From NCBI RefSeq assembly GCF_030681155.1, contig NZ_JAUXXE010000071.1, positions 62,001 to 126,000 on the forward strand: 64,000 nucleotides of DNA, in the 5' to 3' direction. Below, piece by piece: positions 38,320 to 46,413 of this stretch. Positions within the stretch are counted from its first letter, which is position 1. Each line of letters opens with the position of its first letter. A program made the translations under genes and the position numbers. This stretch comes from Phenylobacterium sp. (lineage in GTDB: Bacteria > Pseudomonadota > Alphaproteobacteria > Caulobacterales > Caulobacteraceae). A model generated the notes under the pieces. The model had not been told where the DNA came from, did no database searches, and was given only the letters and a program-made list of their open reading frames with translations.

Positions 38320-39405
38320 ATGGCCCGGGTTACCTTGAGACAACTTCTGGATCACGCGGCCGAGCAAGGCTACGCGGTCCCGGCGTTCAATATCAACAAC
38401 ATGGAACAGGCGCTGGCGATCATGGAGGCCGCTGAGGCCACCGACTCGCCGGTGATCATGCAGGCTTCCCGCGGCGCCCGCTCCTACGCCAACGACATCG
38501 TGCTGAAGCACCTGATCGACGCGATGGCCGAGCTGTATCCGCACATCCCGATCTGCATGCACCAGGACCACGGTAATAACGAAGCCACCTGTGCGACGGC
38601 GATCCAGTACGGCTTCACCTCGGTGATGATGGACGGCTCGCTGATGGCCGACGCCAAGACCCCGGCCGACTATGACTACAACGTCCGCGTCACCCGCAGC
38701 GTCGTGGACATGGCCCACTGGGTCGGCGCCTCGGTCGAGGGCGAGCTCGGCGTGCTGGGCAGCCTCGAGACCGGCATGGGCGAGAAGGAAGACGGCCACG
38801 GCTTCGAGGGTAAGCTCGGCCACGACCAACTGCTGACCGATCCCGACCAGGCCGTCGACTTCGTGAAGGCCACCCAGGTCGACGCCCTGGCCATCGCCAT
38901 GGGCACCAGCCACGGCGCCTACAAGTTCACGCGCAAGCCGGACGGCGACGTCCTGGCCATGAACGTGATCGAGGAAATCCACCGCCGTCTGCCCAACACC
39001 CACCTGGTGATGCACGGCTCCTCCTCGGTGCCGCAGGACCTGCAGGACCTGATCAACAAGTACGGCGGCGAGATGCCCCAGACCTGGGGCGTGCCGGTCG
39101 AAGAGATCCAGCGCGGCATCAAGCACGGCGTGCGCAAGATCAACATCGACACCGACAACCGGATGGCCATCACCGCGGCGATCCGGAAGGTCTTCGTCGA
39201 AAAGCCGGGCGAGTTCGATCCGCGCGGCTACCTGAAGCCTGCCAAGGAAGCCATGCGCGCCATCTGCGTCCAGCGCTTCGAGGAGTTCGGCACGGCCGGC
39301 CAGGCTCACAAGATCAAGGCGATCCCGCTGTCTGAAATGGCCAAGCGCTACGCCTCGGGCGAACTGGCGCCCAAGATCGACCTCTCGCGCCAAGCGGCCG
39401 AATAG
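38320..39405 (+). CDS. fba: Class II fructose-bisphosphate aldolase (Calvin-cycle subtype)
   Basis: The 361-residue zinc aldolase has [20 protein letters not shown], the metal-ligand region [26 protein letters not shown] and [14 protein letters not shown]. Its sequence type is that of the long class II/Calvin subtype. GGAGGG precedes the ATG. The terminator at 39431 follows. Order tkt ... gap-pgk-fba matches cbb-like metabolic blocks, but no RuBisCO or PRK gene is present. Confidence 0.97.
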   Translation: MARVTLRQLLDHAAEQGYAVPAFNINNMEQALAIMEAAEATDSPVIMQASRGARSYANDIVLKHLIDAMAELYPHIPICMHQDHGNNEATCATAIQYGFTSVMMDGSLMADAKTPADYDYNVRVTRSVVDMAHWVGASVEGELGVLGSLETGMGEKEDGHGFEGKLGHDQLLTDPDQAVDFVKATQVDALAIAMGTSHGAYKFTRKPDGDVLAMNVIEEIHRRLPNTHLVMHGSSSVPQDLQDLINKYGGEMPQTWGVPVEEIQRGIKHGVRKINIDTDNRMAITAAIRKVFVEKPGEFDPRGYLKPAKEAMRAICVQRFEEFGTAGQAHKIKAIPLSEMAKRYASGELAPKIDLSRQAAE

Positions 39406-39430
39406 TCGTCGCCCCACATCGAACTAAAGC

Positions 39431-39460
39431 AAAGCCGTCGCCCGCAAGGGCGGCGGCTTT
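39431..39460 (+). terminator. Terminator after fba
   Basis: AAAGCCGTCGCCC (39431-39443), loop GCAA, GGGCGGCGGCTTT (39448-39460): twelve pairs plus one G-T. A short T-run ends it. Confidence 0.85.
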
Positions 39461-39503
39461 CTGCGTGGCGGAACCACTCGTGCCCCTCGCAGCTTCCTAG
39501 GGA

Positions 39504-39761
39504 ATGAAGAACGGCCTCATCGTGCTGGCCTCCCTCGTGTGCGTCGCCGCCCTGGCGGGACTGGCGGGCTGGACGTTCTATGCGGGTTCCAGGATCGGGG
39601 GCGGCTGGGGCGCTCTCTCCCCGGTGTTGCTGTACGTCATTGGGGGACTGGTCGTGGTGGGCGCCTTGACCGGCGGCCTGATGTGGCTGGCCTTCTACTC
39701 ATCGCGGCGGGGCTATGACGAGCCCTATGATGTGAACCATCCCCCGCGTCGAAAGCCCTAG
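39504..39761 (+). CDS. Small two-helix membrane protein, hypothetical
   Basis: The 85-residue protein has two hydrophobic segments (about 5-23 and 37-60) and a basic cytoplasmic tail ending NHPPRRKP. No family is recognised. Start ATG 39504 without a strong ribosome site. The stop overlaps the convergent MHS transporter stop by 4 nt. Confidence 0.6.
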   Translation: MKNGLIVLASLVCVAALAGLAGWTFYAGSRIGGGWGALSPVLLYVIGGLVVVGALTGGLMWLAFYSSRRGYDEPYDVNHPPRRKP

Positions 39762-41413
39762 TCCACGTTCGCCCCGCGCATCTCACGCACGAACAGTCCG
39801 CCGATCACTACGGTCACCGCCGCCACCACGATCGGGTACCAGAGCCCGAAATAGATGTTGCCGGTCGCCGCCACCATGGCGAACGCCGTGGTGGGCAGGA
39901 AGCCGCCGAACCAGCCGTTGCCGATATGATAGGGCAAGGACATCGAAGTGTAGCGGATCCTCGCCGGGAACATCTCCACCAGGGCCGCGGCTACTGGGCC
40001 GTAGACCATGGTCACATAGAGCATCAACAGGAACAGCAGGCCGACCACCGCCGGCTTGTGCACCTGGTCAGGGTCGGCCTTGGCTGGGTAGCCCGCCTGA
40101 TGCAGGGCGGCGGACAAGCCCTTCGTCCAGTCGGCTTTCTTCGCCGCGAACTCGGCCTTCGGCAGGGCTTCGCCTCGGAAGCTCGGAACCTGCACCTCGC
40201 CGATCTTGACGACGGCGACAGTCCCGGTGGGCGCGGCGACGTTCTCATAGGTGACGCCGGCGCTGGCCAAGGCGGCCTTGGCCACATCGCAGGAGGTGGA
40301 GAAAGCGGTCTTGCCAACCGGATCGAACTGGAACGAACAATCGGCGGGATCGGCGATCACCCGCACCGGAGCGCTGGCCGAGGCGGCCGCCAGCGCGGGG
40401 TTGGCCGCGGCGGTGAGCGCCTTGAAGATCGGGAAGTAGGTCAAGGCGGCCAACAGGCAGCCGGCCAGGATGATCGGCTTGCGGCCGATCTTGTCCGACA
40501 GCCAGCCGAACACCACGAAGAACGGGGTGCCGAGGATCAGGGCGCAAGCGACCAGGGTGTTGGTCAGCGCCCCATCGACCTTCAGCGTCTTCTCCAGGAA
40601 GAACAGGGCGTAGAACTGGCCAGTGTACCAGACCACCGCCTGGCCCGCGGTCAGCCCGACCAGCGCCAGCAGCACGATCTTCAGGTTGGGCCACTTGGCG
40701 AAGGATTCGGTCAGCGGCTTCTTCGAGGTGGTGCCCTCATCGACCATCTTCTGGAAGACCGGGCTCTCGTTCAGCTTCAGGCGGATCCAAAGCGAGACAC
40801 CGAGCAGCACCGCCGAAACCAGGAATGGGATGCGCCAGGCCCAGGCCTTGAACACTTCCTCGCCGGTCATCGAGCGCACAGCCAGGATCACCAACAAGCT
40901 GAGGAACAGACCGAGCGTCGCGGTGGTCTGGATCCAGCTCGTATAGAGGCCGCGCTTACCGGGCGGGGCGTGTTCGGCGACATAGGTCGCCGCGCCGCCA
41001 TACTCGCCGCCGAGGGCCAGGCCCTGAATCAAGCGCATGACGATCAGAAGGATGGGGGCGAGAACGCCGATCTGGTCGTAGCCGGGCAGCAGGCCGACCG
41101 AGAAGGTCGAGACCCCCATCAGCAACATGGTTACCAAGAAAGTGTTCTTGCGGCCCCAGAGGTCGCCTAGCCGTCCGAACACCAGCGCCCCAAAGGGTCG
41201 CACGGCGAACCCAGCCGCGAAGGCCAGGAGGGCGAAGATGTAGCCCGTGGTCTCATTGACCCCGGAAAAGAAGTGTTGGGTGATGAACCCGGCCAGCGAG
41301 CCGTAAAGATAGAAGTCGTACCACTCGAAGACCGTGCCGGCAGACGCCGCGCCGATCACCAATCGGTGGTTCGTCTTCTCGACGACGCTGTCGCCCGCCA
41401 CCGCCTCGGCCAT
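39758..41413 (-). CDS. MFS transporter of the MHS (metabolite:H+ symporter) family
   Basis: The 551-residue protein has 12 predicted membrane segments. MHS marks: GALVFGRLGDLWGRKN in loop 2-3, GLALGGEYGGAATYVAEHAPPGKRG and loop 8-9 GWLSDKIGRKPIILAG. Relatives carry proline/betaine, shikimate, alpha-ketoglutarate or citrate. Between segments about 9 and 10 a polar insert of ~110 residues (about 335-450) contains two cysteines (DCSFQF and TSCDVA) and lengthens the protein past the usual ~430-450. The start ATG 41413 opens MAEAVAGDS. Substrate cannot be told. Confidence 0.88.
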   Translation of the reverse strand: MAEAVAGDSVVEKTNHRLVIGAASAGTVFEWYDFYLYGSLAGFITQHFFSGVNETTGYIFALLAFAAGFAVRPFGALVFGRLGDLWGRKNTFLVTMLLMGVSTFSVGLLPGYDQIGVLAPILLIVMRLIQGLALGGEYGGAATYVAEHAPPGKRGLYTSWIQTTATLGLFLSLLVILAVRSMTGEEVFKAWAWRIPFLVSAVLLGVSLWIRLKLNESPVFQKMVDEGTTSKKPLTESFAKWPNLKIVLLALVGLTAGQAVVWYTGQFYALFFLEKTLKVDGALTNTLVACALILGTPFFVVFGWLSDKIGRKPIILAGCLLAALTYFPIFKALTAAANPALAAASASAPVRVIADPADCSFQFDPVGKTAFSTSCDVAKAALASAGVTYENVAAPTGTVAVVKIGEVQVPSFRGEALPKAEFAAKKADWTKGLSAALHQAGYPAKADPDQVHKPAVVGLLFLLMLYVTMVYGPVAAALVEMFPARIRYTSMSLPYHIGNGWFGGFLPTTAFAMVAATGNIYFGLWYPIVVAAVTVVIGGLFVREMRGANVD

Positions 41414-41563
41414 CCTATCCCCCGCCTCTTCTTGTTGGGGGAGAGCCTAGCGGGATTTCGGGGAAATCTGGAAGCGGTTCGTCGGGGACGGCGTCCGTTG
41501 GCGCCGAAGCTCTTGTTCCGGCCGACGGTGGGTAACCTCTACCCCAAGATGCGGTGTCTATGG

Positions 41564-41588
41564 ATGGCCGGGTCAAGAGCCCGGCCAT
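41564..41588. repeat. Palindromic repeat copy B (5' of GIY-YIG gene)
   Basis: ATGGCCGGG, seven-base loop, CCCGGCCAT. Bases on both sides (TCTATGG before, GACGATCCG after) are shared with copy D. Confidence 0.85.
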
Positions 41589-41652
41589 GACGATCCGCGG
41601 GGGGAGTGACCAATCGCGGCTGGGGCACATGCGTAGACCCCACCAGTTCGTC

Positions 41653-41677
41653 ATGGCCGGGCCCTTGTCCCGGCCAT
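41653..41677. repeat. Palindromic repeat copy C (inverted relative to B and D)
   Basis: The same nine-base arms with a seven-base loop, but the outer bases (TCGTC before, TCTATA after) match those of B and D read on the other strand. It lies 21 nt before the GIY-YIG start. Confidence 0.85.
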
Positions 41678-41698
41678 CTATACGCACCAAGCTTGGCC

Positions 41699-41998
41699 AT
41701 GGATCCCGTGCATGCCAACAACGCGGTCTACATTCTGGCGAGCGGCAAACATGGCACGCTCTACGTCGGCGTGACCGCAAACTTGCTCCGACGCATACAT
41801 GAGCACCGCGAGAGCACGACGCCGGGATTCACCAGCCGTTACGGCGTGACACGCTTGGTCTGGTTTCGACGCTGCTTCACGGTGGTTGAGGCCATCCGTT
41901 GGGAGAAGCGGCTGAAGAAGTACAAGCGCGACTGGAAGATCGCATTGATTGAGCAAGACAATCCGCACTGGGACGACCTGTTTCCCGGCCTGCTCTGA
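41699..41998 (+). CDS. GIY-YIG nuclease superfamily protein (COG2827/YhbQ-like)
   Basis: The 99-residue single-domain protein shows AVYILASGKHGTLYVGVT (GIY...YIG read as VYI...YVG), the Arg/His element RRIHEHRE and the catalytic Glu region AIRWEKRLKKYKRDWK, ending NPHWDDLFPG. The start ATG 41699 is preferred because the family N terminus begins there; the longer frame reads through the palindrome. The gene stands alone, with palindrome C 21 nt upstream and D 12 nt downstream. Cellular role of such stand-alone GIY-YIG proteins is unclear. Confidence 0.9.
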   Translation: MDPVHANNAVYILASGKHGTLYVGVTANLLRRIHEHRESTTPGFTSRYGVTRLVWFRRCFTVVEAIRWEKRLKKYKRDWKIALIEQDNPHWDDLFPGLL

Positions 41999-42010
41999 CA
42001 GAGTCTATGG

Positions 42011-42034
42011 ATGGCCGGGACTTCGCCCGGCCAT
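42011..42034. repeat. Palindromic repeat copy D (3' of GIY-YIG gene)
   Basis: ATGGCCGGG, six-base loop, CCCGGCCAT, with GTCTATGG before and GACGATCCG after, as in copy B. It starts 12 nt after the GIY-YIG stop. Confidence 0.85.
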
Positions 42035-42060
42035 GACGATCCGTGGGGTGGTAGACCGCC

Positions 42061-42552
42061 CTAGTGGCCGCCGCCGCCTTCGAGTTCGCCGAGCGCACTC
42101 TGCAGATAGTTCTGCTCGCCGAGCGACTTCACCAGCGACAGTTGCGTCTCCAGGAAATCGATGTGCTCCTCGGTGTCGGTGAGGATTTCGCGCAGGATCT
42201 GACGGGTGACGTAGTCTTCCGCAGCCTCGCACTCCTTGATGCCGGCAATTTGATCGACCCGGCCGGTGACCTCGACTGACAGGTCGGAGGTCATGCACTC
42301 GGGCACGTTCTCGCCGATCTTCAGCTTATGCAGGTCCTGCAGGTTCGGCAGGCCGTCGAGGAAGAGGATGCGCTTGATGAGCTTGTCGGCGTGCTTCATC
42401 TCGCCGATGGACTCGTCATAGGTGATCTTGGCGAGCCGGGTGAAGCCCCAGTTTTCATACATGCGGGCGTGCAGGAAATACTGGTTCACCGCAGTCAGCT
42501 CATTGGTGAGCACAGCGTTCAAACGCCGAATGATGGCTTTGTCGCCTTGCAT
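42061..42552 (-). CDS. bfr: Bacterioferritin
   Basis: The 163-residue haem-containing ferritin stores iron. Ferroxidase ligands are visible in NELTAVNQYFLHARMYENWG (first Glu), DESIGEMKHADKLI (Glu and His) and LTDTEEHIDFLE; the Met in the KHADKL-RILFLDGLPN region fits haem binding. Start ATG 42552 has GGAGG upstream. bfd lies upstream on the same strand, 132 nt away, with palindromes in between. Confidence 0.97.
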   Translation of the reverse strand: MQGDKAIIRRLNAVLTNELTAVNQYFLHARMYENWGFTRLAKITYDESIGEMKHADKLIKRILFLDGLPNLQDLHKLKIGENVPECMTSDLSVEVTGRVDQIAGIKECEAAEDYVTRQILREILTDTEEHIDFLETQLSLVKSLGEQNYLQSALGELEGGGGH

Positions 42553-42643
42553 GGGAACCTCCTCGAATCCGTTTTCGAGGGGCAAACTCTTACTCGGGGC
42601 GAGACGAGTCAAAGCCTATGTTTGCAAGTGATTCCGCGTTTCG

Positions 42644-42659
42644 TTCGCAAGCTTGCGAA
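42644..42659. promoter_or_regulatory. Palindrome TTCGCAAGCTTGCGAA between bfd and bfr
   Basis: A perfect 16-bp dyad 92 nt upstream of bfr. It shares the TTGC-AA half-site with the dyad upstream of bfd, so both may bind a Fur-family regulator, as expected for iron-storage genes. Confidence 0.45.
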
Positions 42660-42684
42660 TAGTTCGGCGTTCCAGATGAACGCC

Positions 42685-42870
42685 CTATTCGGCGGCGAAG
42701 CGAAGAGCCTGATCCTGCTCGCTGATCATCTTGCGCATGTCGCAGACGCAACGAGCGCATTGGGCTTGAGAACCGCATGCGCGGAAGACCTCGGCCGGAC
42801 GGCTGGCGCCGGCCTCGATGGCGGCGCGGACTTCGCGCTCCCGGATCCCGTTACAGTTACAAACGTACAA
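42685..42870 (-). CDS. bfd: Bacterioferritin-associated ferredoxin
   Basis: The 61-residue [2Fe-2S] protein reduces Bfr to release iron. The cluster ligands are in YVCNCNG and CGSQAQCARCVC. TTG 42870 is the start: the family N terminus begins there and GGGAGAAG lies upstream; the longer frame is not plausible. It is followed by bfr on the same strand. Confidence 0.9.
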   Translation of the reverse strand: MYVCNCNGIREREVRAAIEAGASRPAEVFRACGSQAQCARCVCDMRKMISEQDQALRFAAE

Positions 42871-42918
42871 GACGGACTTCTCCCGACCAGGAGTCCTATT
42901 TAGCAACTGCGAACGCCG

Positions 42919-42935
42919 TTGCAAATCATTTGCAA
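42919..42935. promoter_or_regulatory. Fur-type dyad TTGCAAATCATTTGCAA
   Basis: Perfect 17-bp dyad about a central C, 49 nt upstream of bfd and between bfd and the divergent cydA. Its TGCAAAT/ATTTGCA core resembles alphaproteobacterial Fur/Mur-type boxes as I recall them. It could control bfd-bfr, cydA, or both. Confidence 0.55.
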
Positions 42936-43023
42936 GTTGTAACCCGACGCCATGCGTCAGTTTGTCGCATGCTTGGAGCTTGGCCCGGCACGTTGTTCGG
43001 CATGATGTGATGACAACCGCAGT

Positions 43024-43035
43024 CAATCGCGATTG
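43024..43035. promoter_or_regulatory. CAATCGCGATTG palindrome before cydA
   Basis: Perfect 12-bp dyad 27 nt upstream of the cydA start. It is not an Fnr/FixK box. A second dyad, CATGCG/CGCATG, lies at 42951-42971. Their regulators are unknown. Confidence 0.3.
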
Positions 43036-43062
43036 CAGTTTCAGAGCTGGGGACCGAACGTC

Positions 43063-44481
43063 ATGGACGTCGACGCCTTGATGCTGTCGCGACTGCAGTT
43101 CGCGTTCACTATCGCCTTCCACATCATCTTTCCCAGTTTCACCATTGGTCTGGCCAGTTACCTCGCGGTTCTGGAGGGGCTGTGGCTGACGACACGGAAC
43201 GAGGTGTTCAAGACCCTCTATCTTTTCTGGGTGAAGATATTCGCGATCTCATTCGGCATGGGCGTCGTGACCGGCGTGGTCATGAGCTACCAGCTCGGGT
43301 CCAACTGGAGCGTGTTCTCCACGGTGGTCGCCCCGGTCATTGGGCCGCTGCTGGCCTTCGAGGTGCTTACAGCCTTCTTCCTGGAGGCGAGCTTCCTGGG
43401 GATCATGCTGTTCGGCTGGAAGAAGGTCGGGCCAGGCCTTCACTTCACCGCCACGGTGCTGGTCGCCGTCGGCACGCTGATCTCCGCCTTCTGGATCATC
43501 TCGGCCAATAGTTGGATGCAATATCCAACCGGGTTTGCGCGCACGCCCGAGGGTGGTCTGATCGCGACCGACTGGATGGCGGTGATCTTCTCGCCGAGTT
43601 TCGCTTCGCGGCTGATGCACATGACGCTCGCTGCGTACCTGACCACCGCTCTCGTCGTGGGGGCGGCCTCGGCCTGGCGCCTGCTGAAGCGGCCCGAGGA
43701 GCCAGAGTCCCGAATGAGCCTGCGGATGGCGGTCGGCATGCTGGCCATTGTGGCCCCCATGCAGCTGCTGGTCGGCGACCTTTCGGGCAAGGATGTGCTG
43801 CGCCTGCAGCCGGCCAAGCTGGCGGCGATCGAGGCCTTCTGGGAAACCGGCCCCGAACAGGCCTTCCACATCGTCGCCTGGCCCGATCGCGCGACCGAAA
43901 GCAACCGGTGGGAAGTCTCCATCCCCAAGGTTGGCAGCCTGATCACCGCCGGCTCGACCAAGGCCGAGGTCAAGGGCCTGAAGGCGTTCGCCCCGGAAGA
44001 CCGACCACCGGTCGCGATCGTCTTCTGGTCCTTCCGGGTGATGGTCGGGCTCGGCATCGCGATGATCGCCCTGGGCGCCTGGGGGGTCTGGCTGTGTTGG
44101 CGCGCGGCGCCTGAACAATCCCGGCCCTTCCTTCATGCCTGCGTCGCCATGGGGCCGGCTGGCTTCGTAGCGGTGATCTCCGGCTGGATTGTCGCAGAGG
44201 TCGGACGCCAGCCCTGGGTGGTCACTGGCGTCTTGCGCACCGCCGATGCGGTGTCACCGGTTGGGGCGGGCCAAGTCTCGGCCTCGCTCCTGGGCTTCCT
44301 GGTGGTCTACGCGGTGATCTTCTCGGTCGGTGTTCTCTACATCATACGGCTGATGGCCGAGGGACCGGTGGCAGGTTCCGACGAGCCGCCTCCCGCCGGC
44401 GCCCGAGCCCCCGGCTCGGCCTTGGCCGCCGCGCCGGAAGATCCAGGCCACAACTCCGCGAGCTGGGGAGACCGGCCATGA
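43063..44481 (+). CDS. cydA: Cytochrome bd ubiquinol oxidase subunit I (CioA type)
   Basis: The 472-residue subunit holds the b and d haems and oxidises quinol in the inner membrane. FTIAFHIIFPSF carries the N-terminal haem His, FASRLMHMTLAAY the second His, and GWIVAEVGRQPWVV is conserved. The Q-loop is short, the CioA/cyanide-insensitive type. ATG 43063 follows GGGGA by 9 nt; the TTG at 43033 is less likely. cydB follows with an ATGA overlap. Confidence 0.96.
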   Translation: MDVDALMLSRLQFAFTIAFHIIFPSFTIGLASYLAVLEGLWLTTRNEVFKTLYLFWVKIFAISFGMGVVTGVVMSYQLGSNWSVFSTVVAPVIGPLLAFEVLTAFFLEASFLGIMLFGWKKVGPGLHFTATVLVAVGTLISAFWIISANSWMQYPTGFARTPEGGLIATDWMAVIFSPSFASRLMHMTLAAYLTTALVVGAASAWRLLKRPEEPESRMSLRMAVGMLAIVAPMQLLVGDLSGKDVLRLQPAKLAAIEAFWETGPEQAFHIVAWPDRATESNRWEVSIPKVGSLITAGSTKAEVKGLKAFAPEDRPPVAIVFWSFRVMVGLGIAMIALGAWGVWLCWRAAPEQSRPFLHACVAMGPAGFVAVISGWIVAEVGRQPWVVTGVLRTADAVSPVGAGQVSASLLGFLVVYAVIFSVGVLYIIRLMAEGPVAGSDEPPPAGARAPGSALAAAPEDPGHNSASWGDRP

Positions 44482-45506
44482 CTCTCGACCTCCCGCTGAT
44501 CTGGGCCGTCATCATCGCCACGGCCGTGTTGCTCTACGTGCTGCTGGACGGCTTCGACCTCGGCGTCGGCATCCTCTTTCCCTTCGCGGCCACGCCCGCC
44601 GACCGCGACGCGATGATGGATTCCATCGCCCCGGTCTGGGACGGCAACGAGACCTGGCTGGTGCTGGGCGGCGGCGGCATGTTCGCCGCCTTCCCTCTCG
44701 CCTATTCGGCGATCCTGCCGGCGCTCTACATCCCCGTCATCCTGATGTTGCTGGCCTTGATCCTCCGGGGCGTGGCCTTTGAGTTCCGGCTGCGGGGCCG
44801 TCGGCGCGGCAAAGCCTTCTGGACGGCGGCCTTCGCGGGCGGTTCGATCTGCGCGACCTTCGCCCAGGGCCTGATCCTCGGCGGCTTCATCCAGGGCATC
44901 ACGCTGGACGAGAACTTGGCCTTTGGCGGCGGCCCGTTCGACTGGCTAACGCCCTACACCCTGCTGGTGGCCGCCGGCCTGGTCGCCGGCTACGCCGTGC
45001 TCGGCGCGACCTGGCTGGTCTGGAAGACCGAGGCCGAACTGCATGGCGACGCCCGGCGCTGGGCCTGGATCGCGGGCGGCGCCACCGCCGTGCTGCTTGG
45101 CGCGGTGAGCTTGGCTACGCTGCTCGTCCATCCGCGGGTGGCCGAACGCTGGGGCTATGTGGATGGAGCCTTGGACATGGCCAGGTTCCTGCCCCACCTG
45201 CCGATCCCGCTGCTGGGGCTGGCGGGCTTGGCGATCATCGCGATCGGCCTGTCGCGTCGCTCGCACGGCTGGCCGCATCTGGGCGCGAGCCTAGTGTTTC
45301 TGTCCGGCTATTTTGGGCTGGCGGCGGGCTTCTTCCCCAACATCGTGCCCTACGACATGACCTATCGTCAGGCCGCCAACCAGGACAACGCCCTGGCCCT
45401 GATGCTGGTTGGGGTGGCGATCCTGCTGCCGGTAATCCTGGGATATACGATCTGGGTCTATTGGCTGTTCAGAGGCAAGGTGACGGCCGATGCGGGATAT
45501 CATTGA
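44478..45506 (+). CDS. cydB: Cytochrome bd ubiquinol oxidase subunit II (CioB type)
   Basis: The 342-residue subunit has about eight membrane segments and the LLYVLLDGFDLGVGILFPF motif with WDGNETWLVLGGGGMFAAFP. It pairs with CydA to form the oxidase. Start ATG 44478 overlaps the cydA stop by 4 nt; the 53-residue companion gene overlaps its own 3' end by 17 nt. Confidence 0.96.
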   Translation: MTLDLPLIWAVIIATAVLLYVLLDGFDLGVGILFPFAATPADRDAMMDSIAPVWDGNETWLVLGGGGMFAAFPLAYSAILPALYIPVILMLLALILRGVAFEFRLRGRRRGKAFWTAAFAGGSICATFAQGLILGGFIQGITLDENLAFGGGPFDWLTPYTLLVAAGLVAGYAVLGATWLVWKTEAELHGDARRWAWIAGGATAVLLGAVSLATLLVHPRVAERWGYVDGALDMARFLPHLPIPLLGLAGLAIIAIGLSRRSHGWPHLGASLVFLSGYFGLAAGFFPNIVPYDMTYRQAANQDNALALMLVGVAILLPVILGYTIWVYWLFRGKVTADAGYH

Positions 45507-45651
45507 GCCCCCGCCCGAGCCGGGCGATCCCCTGCCCCCGTGGTACAAGCGCCTCGCCTGGTTCTTCGGCATCGCTGTGGCCGCAACCAGCGTCACCGCC
45601 ATCGTGGCCTATACGATGAAGGCGCTGTTGCCGGACTATCCGCAGGGTTAG
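45490..45651 (+). CDS. Small CydX-like membrane protein (DUF2474 type)
   Basis: A 53-residue frame opens at ATG 45490 inside the cydB 3' end and closes at 45651. After a proline-rich start (EPPPEPGDPLPPWYK) comes one hydrophobic helix, LAWFFGIAVAATSVTAIVAY. Position at the cydB end, size and the W-Y-K-R-L-A-W pattern match DUF2474 companions of bd oxidases, comparable to CydX. It is too short for common gene tables. Confidence 0.75.
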   Translation: MRDIIEPPPEPGDPLPPWYKRLAWFFGIAVAATSVTAIVAYTMKALLPDYPQG

Positions 45652-45660
45652 AAGGCGGTC

Positions 45661-46308
45661 ATGACCGCCGATTGCCGCCTCTATCTGATCACCCCGCCGC
45701 GCCTGGACGACCTCGCCGCCTTCGGCCGGCTGCTCGCCCAGACCCTGGACGCCGGAGATGTCGCCGCCCTGCAGATCCGCCTGAAGGATCAACCTGATCA
45801 GGTGATCGCCGCGGCGGTCGACGCGCTCTCGCCCATCGCCCAGGCGCGCGGTGTGGCGGTCATCCTGAACGACCGCCCGGACCTGGCCGCCAAGCTCGGC
45901 TGCGACGGGGTCCATGTCGGCCAGTCGGACACGCCGCTAAAGGACGCGCGCAAGATCATGGGGCCGGACGCGATGATCGGCGTCACCTGCCATGACAGCC
46001 GCCACCTGGCGATGGAAGCGGCCGAGGGCGGCGCCGACTATGTCGCGTTCGGCGCCTTTTTCCCGACCACCACCAAGGAAGCCCCCACCCAGGCCGAGCC
46101 GGAAATCCTGACCATCTGGCAGCAGTTCATGGAGACCCCATGCGTCGCCATCGGCGGGATCAACGCCGACAACGCTGCAGGCCTAGCCAAGGCCGGCGCC
46201 GACTTCCTGGCGGTTTCGGCCGGCGTCTGGGCGCACCCGCAAGGCCCGGCCGCGGGGGTGAAGGCCATCGAGGCGGCCATCGCCCAGGGCTTGTCGGAAC
46301 GCGGTTGA
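45661..46308 (+). CDS. thiE: Thiamine phosphate synthase
   Basis: ThiE joins HMP-pyrophosphate and thiazole phosphate. The 215-residue TIM barrel shows [56 protein letters not shown] and [19 protein letters not shown]. No TPP riboswitch was seen before it and no other thi gene is near. It lies 9 nt after the cydX-like gene and may ride on the oxidase transcript. Confidence 0.94.
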   Translation: MTADCRLYLITPPRLDDLAAFGRLLAQTLDAGDVAALQIRLKDQPDQVIAAAVDALSPIAQARGVAVILNDRPDLAAKLGCDGVHVGQSDTPLKDARKIMGPDAMIGVTCHDSRHLAMEAAEGGADYVAFGAFFPTTTKEAPTQAEPEILTIWQQFMETPCVAIGGINADNAAGLAKAGADFLAVSAGVWAHPQGPAAGVKAIEAAIAQGLSERG

Positions 46309-46413
46309 GGCCTATCCTTGCCTTGAGGCCCTGCTCCCACTAGGTTCCGCGCCTCGAATTTCCGCCTTTCCGGCGCGTTTAGCGCACCCTTGGCGCTAGA
46401 ACTGGAACCACCT

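Noticed and set aside
43000..43035. Fnr/FixK box before cydA
   Set aside because: No TTGAT-N4-ATCAA match was found; only unrelated dyads are present.
45507..45660. TPP riboswitch before thiE
   Set aside because: The region is occupied by the CydX-like ORF and lacks TPP core motifs.
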